Source: Plasmopara viticola (Eukaryota; Oomycota; Peronosporomycetes; Peronosporales; Peronosporaceae). Taken from it: DNA of 64,000 nucleotides. A model generated the notes under the pieces. The model was not told the origin of the DNA and searched no databases. It worked only from the letters and a program-made list of their open reading frames with translations. The DNA is taken from the NCBI GenBank assembly GCA_001695595.3, contig MBPM02000041.1, forward strand, positions 124,001-188,000, in the 5' to 3' direction. The stretch's first letter is position 1. Every line of letters begins with the position of its first letter. Below are positions 23,940-36,300 of the stretch, one piece after another. The translations under genes and the position numbers were made by a program.

Positions 23940-24130
23940 AGTTTGCAGTCGTGTGTGCACCATCGCACGTAGTTGCCATGTCAATTAATTCTAACACATT
24001 GGTGTAGTTAAAGCCAACACTAGTCACCATGTCACTAGCAGGTTTTCTGGTCGTTACATATACGAAATCGTGGTGGTTTTGAATGCTGTTTTCAAGCCAC
24101 TAGCTACCCTCTTTTATTATGCTTGAGATG
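23940..24130 (-). pseudogene. third transglutaminase-elicitor scrap (C-terminal end)
   Basis: About 190 bases align with the last ~60 codons of the open gene at 14829. Shared landmarks are 'ctagtttgca' or 'ttagtttgca' at the stop region, 'taacacattgg(t/c)gtagtt(a/g)aa', 'gtcac(t/c)a', 'ggttttc', 'ggtggttttgaatgct' and 'caagccact'. Similarity stops near 24130. It shows at least three copies of this gene type once existed within 10 kb. Confidence 0.65.
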
Positions 24131-24512
24131 GAATAAGTCGTCATGACGGAGCTGTAAGGACGACAACATACCCGAAATAGTGGTCATACAACCGACAAAG
24201 GGATCAGTTTTTACCCTGTTGAATAAAGCGGTCTTGGAAAGTTCTTAGCGCACGAAGTAAATATTTGATCTCGACATATTTATCGAATTCGAACTTTCTA
24301 CTCTCTGAATGTACAATGGGTTGTCGTATTTGACTTATCGCTCTTTCTGGAACACAGCGCTGGTGACGTCATCAACAAGAGTATCGAGAGCAAAAAAAAT
24401 TCGCCCTTGGGAAAAGCCATTGACTCTATGTCTTTACAGCGATTTTAATTTCTGTGACCGAAAATTTCGAGGACATATATTATGTCTTTTTGCGCGATAT
24501 TTGCCCAAAAAG

Positions 24513-24622
24513 GTGTTTTAAAATGTTGTCGCCAACCAGAGGCTTCTTTTTGCACTAGCGGGCTGTCGTGTTTTAAAATGTTGTCGCCAACCAGAGGCTT
24601 CTTTTTGCACTAGCGGGCTGTC
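24513..24622. repeat. perfect 55-bp tandem duplication (2 units)
   Basis: The unit beginning GTGTTTTAAAATG and ending GCGGGCTGTC occurs at 24513-24567 and again at 24568-24622 without a mismatch. No coding meaning is visible. Perfect identity in otherwise decayed surroundings implies a very recent duplication, or an assembly artefact. Confidence 0.9.
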
Positions 24623-26685
24623 ACGCCGAATCTAGCTGCCAATTTAAAATTAAAAGACCAAAACTATAAAATTTAAATATTAATGGATACATCGGATTCT
24701 CTTACTATTATACGTAGCTTAAATTTAGTCAGAGAAGATCGTGAGGTCCCGTGATAGAATGCCGATTTGCCATTCTGAAAGCTAGCCTGATGTTTTCGCG
24801 GGTTCACGCCAGGCTCTTGCCCGATATTTGTACCAATTTGGATACTGATGTAATTTAACTATTTTTAAATTGGGTTAGACCCTTTCTCTCAATTGTGGTA
24901 GCAAATTTGGACAGTTGTAAGTAGGAACGGCCAAAGACTATAAAACATGATTTAGTGTCTTAGCTCAAGTACATTGCAGACTTCAATATCTCAAGACCAG
25001 GAGCTGTACATCTTCGCTCCAGGAAAATTTTAGGCCCAGCTACTCGCTCCCTTTGTACAAGGTGCTGTATGACTTCGTCACAGATTTAAACCGAGCATAC
25101 AGCCACTTTATTACAAAAAGACGATATCTGGCTGTCAGTCACTTAGAAGGTCACTAAGCAATTAGGATTGAGTACAGGTTCTCAGTCAACATAGTGCAAG
25201 TCGAATTACTCAGTCAGAGTGCGGACCTTTCTTTAAGATGCTGACCATTATGTTCGGTACCCGATTCCTTTGTTTTGTCGCATTTCGCCATTTGCACAAA
25301 GTCTTGCAAGAAAAAGAACGATTTTTTATTAGGAAAAGGTTTCAGCAGATTCTCTTTCTTTAAGCCTCTATCTCTGAATACGTCCTATCGTGGCCACCAA
25401 AAAGGCATTATTATTCTTTTTTTCGTGTCGAAATTCTGCAGCTAGGGTGGAGGTGCAATGTGGCCAGCTAACGTTAGCTAACAAAGAGCTACACAACTTC
25501 GTCGAATTTAGAACATTTATGTAACTGGCTCCGAGGTACACATATAGTGAGCAACAATATATATGATTAGCAAAAAAGAAGTTAAGACAATTTTTTAGAT
25601 TAATTGTTCTACATGACCACATTTTAGGAACGAAGAGTAGGTAACACTTGGTCATGTAAACAAAGATCCGACACTGAGCTTATCGACCTGTTCTTTTCTC
25701 CGACGTAGTTCTCCAGCCAACGTTGAATATCTCTTCATGTTGTCGATATGGGGGTTATTTCTAAGCGGTAAGCGTTGATACCAAGCGCTAACCCACAACA
25801 AATTATTGCTTTACGGGCGTCATCATGGTCTCGCGTTTAGTTATCCGCTTAAAAGTCAGCCTCGAGAGAAATTGCTCGTCCAGTTCTCTAATATTTTTTT
25901 TCTGTCTAGGTGTTCTACCTCCTGTTCTTTGAAAGAGCGCAAGTAACCAATTTTTAAATGTAAAGCATCATGACCTAGGCAAAAACGGAACTTAAAAGGT
26001 CAAACAATTCGGGAAAAAGTAATTGTGCTTGTAAATCATAGTAGTCCTATTGTATGGCAAAAGATCTCCTCATATGAGGAAAGCACCGCATGCTTCCTAA
26101 AATGTGATTAACATATGCTTATCATAAAAGCCAGCTTGTTGACTACCAATGAAATAATCAAGCTGGTGAACGTGATGGGCGCAGGTAAATTTCGTATTTT
26201 GAAAACTTTGTAGCACACACAAACGTCAGAAGCAATGCAAATGATTAATAAAATGATTCTGCACGCTCAATATTTGTGAATTTTGAAAATCAAGAGGCGT
26301 GACGAACACCGTAGAAGAAGGCTTTATTGCGAGATTATAGCACGATCATTTATTGATTTTAATGTTGCACAACACTTGATGCAGGTGAGTTTTGCTGCTC
26401 TGGCGAAGAACCTCGCGCTGACGGTAAGTGAAGAAACACCGATTGTTTTCTTAAACGTTATTTGGTAAATGATTAAGCGCTTATAAAAAAGGCAATGCGG
26501 ATTACTGCGGCGCGTGTGTGGTAGCTGGAGGGGAGACATGTGACAACGAAAAAGGATTTTCTACTGAAGACGAAAGCGATGGACGTCGAGTTTGAGGCTT
26601 TTGCGTCGACGCCAAAAAGAGTCCGCCACATAAGGCACATTCTTATGAAGAGCTTCTTTTGATATGCTATCGCGTGTATTCAAAG
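24623..26685. other. no recognisable gene
   Basis: Two kilobases of AT-rich sequence with only short chance frames. A 95-codon minus frame at 25368-25655 is Cys/Leu/Tyr-rich with no recognised motif. Nothing here is supported as a gene. Confidence 0.35.
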
Positions 26686-26689
26686 ATAC

Positions 26690-26970
26690 AAGGTGGTAAT
26701 GTAACACTACACGTGTGAGACCCACGAACTTAAGAGACGCACAGGACAAGTGTCTGTCATGTCAACTTGGAGAAGAATCGAAATTCGTCTGTAACACAGT
26801 CGCGGAAGCAGTTTATTGAAGGTCGGTCTCCGGACGAGGTTTGAGTGCGAGCAGGGATAGGTCGGTGAAGGAGGAGAAGTGTGTGTAGCTTCAAGCAAAT
26901 TAAAAAGTGTTAATAAATGAAGAACTCTTACGAATTTTTCTCTTGCTACAGCCTAACTGGTGGCCCTCAG
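26690..26970 (-). repeat. Ty3/gypsy LTR-like region, inverted copy
   Basis: On the minus strand the ordered landmarks 'gttaggctgtagcaaga', 'aagagttctt', 'aatttgcttgaagc', 'caccgacc', 'ctcgtccggagaccgac' and 'cgcgactgtgt' appear, as in the other copies. No internal element sequence is recognised on either side, so it may be a solo LTR. Confidence 0.5.
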
Positions 26971-27799
26971 TATCTGCTGCTACCATTATTAAGGCTACCA
27001 TTCTTCTACACTCCAACTAATATTTTATGCTTTCTAGAACTTTTCGTCCAAAACATCCCCTGACTCCCACTGATTTTAGGACTTTTGGGCCTCTAAATTT
27101 GTATAACCGCCTATTCCTATAAATGATACTAATCCATTTGATTCGAAATATAATGTCATTATATGGTGTGATAGCCGTTACCATCAAACCTGCCAGTGAC
27201 GATGGTTACGTCACATCAAGCCGGTGACTAAATCTTAATGCTAAAGCAAGGGGAAAACACTAATCGAATAGTTAGTCGCAAAACCTACATAGCTGGATAA
27301 GAAATAGAGCAAGGTCAAGACAACATTGCAGATGTGGTGCATAGCGTTAGCAAGGCAGGTGGGATGGTTCCACCTAATAGCACAAAGCTGAAAGGACTTG
27401 ACTGAGTTTACTTGTCCACGCCTGTCCTTAGCATAGGGAAACCGATGGCGTATGTTAGATTTTCGCTAGCGACATCTAAAGGCTTTATTTCTTTGACAAA
27501 TTAGAAGAAGTGTCTGCTAGCAGCTTCATTTAAGCCATCCGAAAAATCCTAATACTAGCTTTTTCAGCACAACTTAGTTAACCTAATCAATGGATGGGAC
27601 AATCACCGTGCGATACTCACATAGTTTAACGTATGCTTGATTAGACCTAAACACAGGTCTAATTGATCCAAGACCGTAGTGTTGTCCAAGCCGTAACGGG
27701 TTTTACATTTTTGGGGCTTGTTATTCGCATACAGTGCAGCCTAGGGCTTAACCTCTCAACCACAAAAACAACTCAATCGGTGTTGGCAACAGATTTTCA
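26971..27799. other. no recognisable gene
   Basis: Spacer between an inverted gypsy LTR and the first copy of a duplicated segment. No coding region supported. Confidence 0.35.
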
Positions 27800-29440
27800 G
27801 TACTCACGACCTACCTCAACGGGCTCAAACGGACTTTCAACTGGTTTCCTCCTGAGAGGCTATAGATGTCAAAATATACTTGGGCGAAAGTTGAAACAAT
27901 TGTTTCACTTAATAGCCTTACGTCGCTAGAGTACTTCACAGCCCATGTAACATTATTTATCACTTTAAGCATGATGAAAGGCAATCAAATAGCTGTAGAA
28001 TACATATATGACTTTTTGATCAAATATGATTTCGATTTAGGGCACTGTAGCACTGTACAGCGTTCATCCTAATGTATCAGAAATGCGTATATTCTTGGTA
28101 TGTATGCATCACCGCCCTAGGGCCATCGAATGTTCGCCACTTTCTGCTTGTATTGATTGCGCAAGACGAGTGCAATGATCTTGACTGCAGCAACGTGCCA
28201 TTTGCTTTTCATTTTGGACAGAACAACCATCGAAGATCCAACACTGCTTTGTTGCAGTGACCATGGCCTGCTAACATGATACTTCGAGCCTGACAAGATA
28301 CCAATCGCGTGTTTAAATCTCATTTTGGTCAGAACTTCTAACAAAAATATATCTGGACATCACATTTAAAAGTTTTTTTATAGAAAAGTTTCAAAGCCTT
28401 CGGACCTGCTAGAGTATCAAACTTTACTCGCAGCGGCAGCTGCCTAAACGTCTAGCTTAAGGCCCTTTCTAAATGATGATACAGTTTCATATTTTTAAAG
28501 AACACTCAACTGAAGTAGCACCACCTGTGAATTTTTTTGCTTTTGAATCAGCTAAAACTAAGCTAAGCAACTATGACGACTCTCGTAGTGCCTTCTATCG
28601 GGCATCTGCCTTAAAACAACGACCAGTTGAGAGGGCAATATCCCATACTATTTAGGTCTTTTTGTCAATAGCGGGGTTGCTCGTGTTACATGACATTTGA
28701 GCTCGCATCGCATTCCCGCCCTTTTCTACTGTGGCTTTGTTACCGCTGTTGGTGGTTTTAGTTCCACTCGGTGCTATGTTGTCCACTTTGTCTGGCTAAT
28801 ATATGTTACCCGCTGTAGTGTAGCTTCGCTACAATTAACTGGGGCTACATTTCCAATTGTGGAGTCACACCACCCGCTTCGTCTTGCTGACCTATGCTAG
28901 CCACTTGTGTTGATTTGTTATCCAGCGCTGGTGGCACTATGCTATCCTCTGCATGCCATGAGAGATAGGTCTAGTGCAGGTCAGATCAGTGTCCGAATAA
29001 AATGTCTTCATTGACATCGCCATAACAGCAGCGTTACTAAGCTTAAAAACGCAAACAATAATAAGTGGCACGTAACATGTCCTCACACTTGTCCCAAAAT
29101 GCTGCCGTGGAGAGAAAAGGATTACGTATATCGGCGCTACAACCGGTCCACTGTACTCATTCAATAAATCCGAGAGATCGATACCGCTGTCAGCTTTGGC
29201 AAAAGTGCACTTTATGCCACCCTGTGGCTCAATAACCAAGAACTAACTCTCAGCTATTTCCCTTTGGACACCACACCCTGTATTTGGTTGAAAGCGATCT
29301 TCGTCTCCCTTTCAAGCTACCTTGAGATGAGAAGCGCACTAATTTTCTTACGCTGTAGCATGCAAAGTCGTAGATACACCACAATGTTCAATATGTGCAC
29401 TATCTCGCTTTGTGCCTTGTTGAGAATTTAAATTGGCATG
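27800..29440. repeat. diverged segmental duplication, copy 1
   Basis: This segment aligns in order with 48270-50015. Landmarks are 'atgtcaaa', 'cacagcccatgta(a/g)ca', 'gttgcagtgaccatggc', 'ggctcgtgttac', 'gagctcg(c/a)atcgcattccc', 'tctactgt(g/a)gct', 'ggtgctacatt' or 'ggggctacatt', and finally 'caatgttcaatatgtgcactatctcgctttgtgc'. Short frames match between copies, for example A-S-L-Q-L-T-G-A-T-F-P-I against A-L-L-T-S-T-G-A-T-L-P-I, but no frame is long and no family is recognised. The content could be an unknown transposable element or decayed genes. Confidence 0.55.
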
Positions 29441-32400
29441 TCTTCATTACTGGCTTTAGGCTGAACAAAAATATAACTTCATCGAATAAGAAGGTTTAAA
29501 ATCTTCTTGGGGTGGCATGGAGAAGGCTCTTGCGCGCAGCTAAAGTGACCTGTTCCCATAAGGTGTAGCTATTTGCACACAAATCTTTTTAACACGGTTA
29601 GTGCCAGTCGAGCGTGTCAAAAGCACATGTAAACATAGGAGGGACATTAAATAAAAGCAATGCTGACCATTGTCTCTTAAAAAATACGTTGGAACTTGTA
29701 TACTTAATCGTAATTGTAGGACAATTATACCGCAGGAGTTTTGAATGGCAATGCCAAATCCGCTCTTGCTCACATCTGCGGTGTTATCGCATATTGACTT
29801 GAAATATAGAGCAAAAGTCAGATACCGTTACTCGCGCTTCTTAGCCCAAAGTACTCTTGTCGCTTGTCAGAAGTCAGTGTTGCTGGTACACATATCGAAT
29901 TTTGTAAGGTGGAAAGGCTTTTCTCGTAATGCTGGACTCAGAAGCAAGCTTATTGATGGCTCTGCTGCTCTTCGGACTGCCATTTCCATCGTCGCTGCCT
30001 TCATTCTAAAGCGCGGAGTGCAAGATACGCTTACCCTAGGCTATCCATAAATACAGTCACCTCGACTAGTACACTTCGAACTTAATCGAAACATAGCGCA
30101 CGAGAAAGAGTAACTTATGGTGTGCCAGCAGATTCATCTCAACTATATTTTTTGTTGTGATTAGTAGCCCACAAAGCTTTTCTTTACTTCTTTGATCGTA
30201 TATGAACTAAAGCGCGACCGATGGCAAAGTCGGTTGCGTCACGTACGACGTGAAGAGGCTCTAAATCATCCACAATTGTTAAATATATCGGGCTGTTTGA
30301 GAGAATCTTAACGACATTGATTGCTGCTTGGCTCTCAAAACCATCACGTGAAATTCTTCTTTAGCACGGACGCGTAAGTTAAATAAATTTTATGTGCTAG
30401 TGCGGATTCAATACCAGCCCAAGCTAGTGACGATATTAAGTCATGTTGGCCATCTCCAAGTTAAAGTCGCATCTTCCGTATGAGCACTTTTATATGGTTT
30501 CCACAGAGCAGCCCAGGACAAATATTTATGATGCATAGAAAACGTATTTTTTGTCTTCGTGGCTATACCGCTTTAACGCGTGACTCAAAATAACATGTCT
30601 GATAAACTACTTAATGTTCTTTTATTGTATTGAGACCATAGCTGCAGCAGCTGTACGCGAAGACGTCGTCTGAACACCTAGGTACTTAGTCGCCGGGTGG
30701 GTGCATCACAATGGAACAATTGCGGTCAAGCGTAGCAAAATTTTCTTCGATCGATGGTAGCCGGTCAATTCGAAACGGTTATACCAGCCATGGAACTAAA
30801 CACTTTGTCTGATTAAGGGAATGGAGTTCGCGCTGAGACGGCGGCTTCGCGCGGACTATTTAATCGTAGCGATGACCCATTTCATCAAAAAATATTACCC
30901 AAAAGGTTGAAGTCGAGTGTAAAGTGGTGCTCTAGCTTACGTGACCCGCCTCGAGGTTTGCCAAAAAAATTACAATAAATTCAAAAGAGAGGGGTCGTCG
31001 CTGCATCCACGATACTATAGCCAGATCTCGTAATGAAACCACTATCATCGTGTCATTAAGTGCATTCTAGAATTGAGCCTCGAAGCGTTCTCCGCACGCA
31101 GACATCGGCTTGGCTCTTTTTGAAAGCAGCATTTACTTCTATATTCAACCCCTTTGGTGAGAAGAAAGTGTGGACGACAAAGCGTCGCGAAATGAAAGCG
31201 GGCGCGGGCACAATTCGCTTCTATTCCTACGAGCTTCATCACATTAATTGTCGAAAAATAACGATTCCATATAAATGAATAGCTGTGAATCGCAAATGGC
31301 ATCGCTTGCAAAAAATATGCTTTCACTTAGTCGAGTTTTTGGAAAGATCGCGCATGGTGACCCACAAGTCGCTGAAATACTCTGCTGGCGTACGTTTAAT
31401 TAAGAGCCTCTGCTTGACCGTACTCACCAAAGTGATCACATGGTCTACCATGAGATAGTAGTATAAGGGATCTTCTGATCGACCGCCTCAACTATGTAGT
31501 GCGGATGCTCTTGCTCACTTATGGTCTCACGGTGCGGAAGCAACGTTTGCTGGACCGCGTATTGCTCATTGCCGCGCAACCGCGGGATCTGCCAGATCAT
31601 CAGGTCAGCCAACAAAACGATGCAAGCCTTTCAAAGTGCGCTCTTGCTTTATCTCTTTGTCTAGTCTACTCTCTTGGCGCAACCAAGGAAAAAGCGAGCC
31701 CTCTACTTGTAGCCAATAAATGAATTTATATGAGCCACAGAATCCCTAAATAGCAAATTTAAGCGCGATTCCAATAAGTCGTCGTAGCCACCAAACTTAT
31801 ACGAAAGCATCGTTCTTCGTGGTACGCAATGCTATCAGCAAATCTGACAGTGACTTGGTTAGTACTCTTTCAATCCGGAATTCACGCTAAGAAAGACGAC
31901 AGGGGCAGACAGCGTTTGTCACTCTTGAGCTGAGGAGTGCATGGAGTGGTCGCCAGTCACCGGTGATATAAAAATTGACCATGATTACATCATGGTGAAA
32001 TGGCATTTGAAAATATTTTTATGTCAAATCGTAAAGTTGCCGAAGTTGGAAGAAAACACTGTGTCAAGCACATTAAAATTAGAGGTTAGATGTTTTGTTT
32101 AGGCAGTTAACTTTGTGCTCTTACTAAATGAGTTCATTCTTTATGAATTCAATCTGAGGATAATATTAGTGAGCTCTCACAAGTTGCCAAAGCATGGGCG
32201 CTTGCATGCGGCACATAGTCACATGGTGAGCAAAGTTGTTAGGTTTTTCAACGTTTAAAAAGGATGCGACCACCACGCCCACCGTGGAAGGGATAAATGC
32301 CCGCAGTGCCAGACGCAGTGACCGCGGCAATCTTTGTTAGCTCTGAAATGGTGGCCTATATATCTGGTGCTAACGTCTTATCGTATGAGAAAGACACGTT

Positions 32401-33137
32401 CTTCTCGAAGTGCGAGATTAGAAGTCATTTCAGGCCGAGAGTGTTCGGCTTTCAGTAAGCAATACTGAATCATATGTCGAGTGCAAAGACGTGGCCATAT
32501 ACATACGAAACGGGATGAGAAGCCTTTATAAGTTGGTCAAATGTCGACAACTTATCTTGGCTGAGTGCAAAGAATGGGCGTAGGAGACCGTTCGACCTGG
32601 AGCAGCTCAAAGGCGTGTTCAGCTTTAAAACAATCGCATGTCAATAAGTTGTTTGGTGGGGATCCAGCTTTGACCTCACGTGACCTTCGGTAGAACAAAA
32701 AAAAACATATTCATCAAAAGCGTCTCGACAAAGTGCGAGGTGGTGGATTTACCGCTCTCAGGTAAACACAGACTGATATTTGCACCAACGTTGGAGTATA
32801 AAGAAATTATCATCTCCAAAGCCATATTTTTGTGTGTTCGCGAGGGAATTACCACTCCAATTTGCTTTGGCGGGCTACTGCTCCTTGAAAGCTTGATATG
32901 TTCGATGATACCATTTCAGCGATATCTAGCTCAGCAGCATCATGACAAGAGCCGCTCTGGACATCGCTGCGAGCCAGTGTAAAGTTTTTCACTTGACTTG
33001 TGAGTTGTTTGGAAAGGCTGTATGCTCTAAGCTAAAATTTGATGCATTAGAAATTTGGCCTCAGTCATTTGTCTATAATTAGACCAAATGTCTGGCCTGT
33101 GTGTGTCGCTTAAATGAGTTCTGGCTCACAACCCTTA
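29441..33137. other. long stretch without a supported gene
   Basis: Nothing besides a possible RNase H scrap at 30200-30272 is recognised in this 3.7-kb stretch. The 93-codon frame at 31045-31326 (-), the 100-codon frame at 32680-32982 (+) and the 101-codon frame at 29745-30050 (+) lack recognisable features. Confidence 0.35.
30200..30272 (-). pseudogene. possible Ty3/gypsy RNase H scrap
   Basis: The minus frame reads L-H-V-V-R-D-A-T-D-F-A-I-G-R-A-L-V-H, which resembles the start of gypsy RNase H with its D-A-S-D-x-A-I-G core. The reading frame is lost soon after. No YxDD box or integrase motif could be identified nearby, so the assignment is tentative. Confidence 0.4.
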
Positions 33138-33142
33138 AAAAC
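33138..33142. repeat. target-site duplication, left (AAAAC)
   Basis: Five bases, AAAAC, directly left of the copia element. The same five bases follow its other end at 37603-37607. Confidence 0.9.
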
Positions 33143-33288
33143 TGTTAAGAAGAAAGTAAAAACCGAAGTGAATATATTTATCCTGACCAATGAATGGCTA
33201 CCATATGTAATTACTAATTGTGACGTACTTGTAATTACTGTAAAGCCATCCACCTGTTCAACATGCATTCAGCGGTGTAATGTTAACA
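33143..33288 (-). repeat. copia 3' LTR
   Basis: 146 bp, identical base for base to the LTR at 37457-37602. Both begin TGTTAA and end TTAACA, giving 6-bp inverted termini. On the element's strand this is the 3' LTR, preceded by a purine-rich GAGTGGGAG (33289-33297). Confidence 0.95.
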
Positions 33289-33297
33289 CTCCCACTC
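33289..33297 (-). promoter_or_regulatory. copia polypurine tract
   Basis: On the element's strand GAGTGGGAG abuts the 3' LTR, the place where plus-strand DNA synthesis starts. The decayed copy has GAGTGCGAG at the same place (63067-63075). Confidence 0.7.
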
Positions 33298-33301
33298 ACC
33301 G

Positions 33302-36300
33302 CTAATGCTGTGTGTCCTTTGTTGCTGACTTGGTCTTGATTCCGGAGGCTTCGCGCAGATACTTCAGCATCTTGGTTCCAAGCGCCTTGGTTAGCATATC
33401 TGCAAGCTGACTCTTCGTATCAATGTAGCCGATCTTGAGTAATCCATGCTGAACGTTCTCCCGAATAAAGTGATGTCTGATGTCCACGTGCTTTGTACGT
33501 GCGTGGTAGCCCGCGTTGTTTGCCAAAGCTATCGCACCTTGATTGTCTTCCCATATTTGCGTGCCTCCCACCTGTTCTTGACCCATGTCCTTGAGCATTG
33601 CGCGCGCCCAAAGTACTTCTTGTGTGCACAAGCTGAGCGCCATATACTCTGCTTCTGCGGAACTTAGTGCAACTGTTCTCTGATACTTGGACTTGAATAC
33701 AACCGGAGCTTTACCAATGTTGATCAACACACCTGAGACAGACCGTCTGTCATCGGTGTTGCTACCCCAGTCAGCATCCGAAAAAGCTTCAACAATCACC
33801 TTTCCCGTCCCTCTTTGATAAACGATCCCATGATGACGTGTCGAATTTAAGTAGCGCAATACACGAATTGCGGCGTTCCAATGTGGTAACCCCGGTTTTT
33901 CGAGAAATCGAGACAGTTGTGTCACGATGTATGCGACGTCCGGCCGAGTGCAAGTTGTAACATATAGCAGACATCCAATTAGTGAGCGGTATGGTCTTGA
34001 CCGCATCTCTGAATGCTCAGCTTCGGTACTTGGTGACTGTGATGTTGACAGCTTGAGACCGGACGTACACGGATTGTCGACGTTCTTGGCGTTTTTCTGC
34101 CCAAATCGCTCAGCCACGTCGCTAATGTAGCGTGTTTGCTTGATCATTAGTGTGGAAGCTGTCATGTCGTGGTCGATCTCCATGCCCAAGATGAACTTCA
34201 CCATACCGAGATCCTTCATCTTGAAAACACTTTTAAGCATCCCCTTGACCTCTAGAATCTCGTCGCTCGTCTTGGCTGCAATGATCATATCATCGACATA
34301 AAGACATACGTACACAAAACCTTCTTCCACTTTCTTCACGTAGACGCATTGATCCGCTCCACAACTTTTAAAATCGTTCTTCTTGAAGACGTGGTCGATT
34401 GTCTTGTTCCAAGCGCTTGCAGCTTGCTTGAGACCATATATAGCTTTGTTCAGCTGACACGCAAATCCTTGAGCTCCCTTAACACCAATTGGAACTTCCA
34501 TGTGAACACGATCCGACAGTACACTGTTGAGAAAGGCGGTGTCGACGTCCAGCTGTTCCATTTTGTAGCCTAATCCCGCACACACTGCGAGTACAACTCG
34601 GATTGAGTTCATGTTGGCCACTGGAGAGTAAGTCTTGAAGAAATCCACGCCGTATTTCTGCTTGAAACCTTTAGCCACCAATCGTGCTTTGTAGCGCACA
34701 ACACATCCATTCTGGTCACGCTTCTTAGCAAAGACCCAGCGACATCCAATCGTACGTCCAATTGATTCTCGTGGAACGAGTGTCCATGTTTTGTTTTTGT
34801 GATGCGACTGCAATTCGGCGTCCATCGCTTGTCGCCACTGTTCTGCCTCATCACTAGACATTGCCTGCGCATACGTGGTAGGCAAGTCTGATTCTTCATC
34901 AACACTCACAGCGTAAGCGAGAATAGCTTCAGCTATCAGGCCGTCTTCATCAATCCTTGCACGCTTTGAAGATGGTGGTCCTTCGCTTCCTCTCAGACTT
35001 TCATCGGCATCTGATCCGTTTTCCAGCAATAACATTGGTTCATTTGTACGCCCTGAACGTTCCACTTGCGGTCGAAATACCAATCGATCTTCCTGTGCAT
35101 CCAGTGTAGGAGGTCTGTACTCTGTCAGCTCAGAGTGTACTGAGGTCGGTAATCGAAGCATCTCGACCCTTGACTCATTTGTGTCGGACTCCTCTTCATT
35201 CATTGGAGCATCTGGAATTTCATCTTCTCCTTCACCCTCCATAAGTTCATCTTGATCTTGTTGGTGTTCCGTCGGCCCGGACACAGCACTTTCATCGTTG
35301 TCTTTGGTAACGTGTATCACTTTTATTTGTTTGGGCGTGTGTGTCTCATAAATGCCGCCCACTTCACGCTCGTCCAGCTTCACCGACCGTGATACTGATA
35401 TCTTGTCTTTCTCCAAATTGTAAACTCGGTATCCCTTGGTGTCTTCGGCATAACCAAGGAACATGCACTTGAAGCTTTTGGCTTCGAGCTTCGTCCTCTT
35501 CACTTGATCAACGTGAGCATATCCATGAGACCCAAACACCCTAAGATGATCCATCCGTGGCTTCATCTTAAATCCCAGTTCATATGGGGTGTTATTTGGG
35601 TGCACTGTATTAGGAGAGCGGTTGATCAGGTACACCGCAGTGCTTACTGCCTCTGCCCACCAACATGTCGGAACACACTTGTAGTGTAGCATGCTCCGTG
35701 CCTTTTCCATTATCGTGCGGTTCATTCGTTCTGCAATACCATTTTGTTGGGGACTGTATGGTACTGTACGCTGATGTATGATACCGTTCCGCTGACATAA
35801 ATTCGTAACTGTCTTGTTGACAAACTCCGTTCCGTTATCCGAACGCAGGCACTTGATACGGGTTCCCCACTGATTCTCATGCAGTGCTTTAAACATCGTG
35901 ATCTTGTCGGCAACTTCACTCTTCTTTGCCAGAAAGTAAGCCACCACATATCGTGAATAATCATCCACAAACGTCAAAATGTATTTAGCACCTCCTTTTG
36001 AAAGTGTCTTCATGGGTCCCATCACGTCTGTGTGAACTAACTCCAATACACGCGATGTCTTTGTCATGGAGCGTCCTGGAAAGGCTTCGATCGTCTGCTT
36101 GCCCTTCATGCATCCACCACACAGGGTCTTGATACCTTGTTTTAGCGCAGGAATACCTTCTGTGGATCGCATAGTTTTCACTAAAACGTCCTCACTTGGA
36201 TGTCCCATGCGAGCGTGCCATAACTCCCACTGACTATCAACTCCCGAGTATTGCACCAATCGTGCCTCCTCTTGCTGACAATCCAGTGTGTAAGCTTTCC

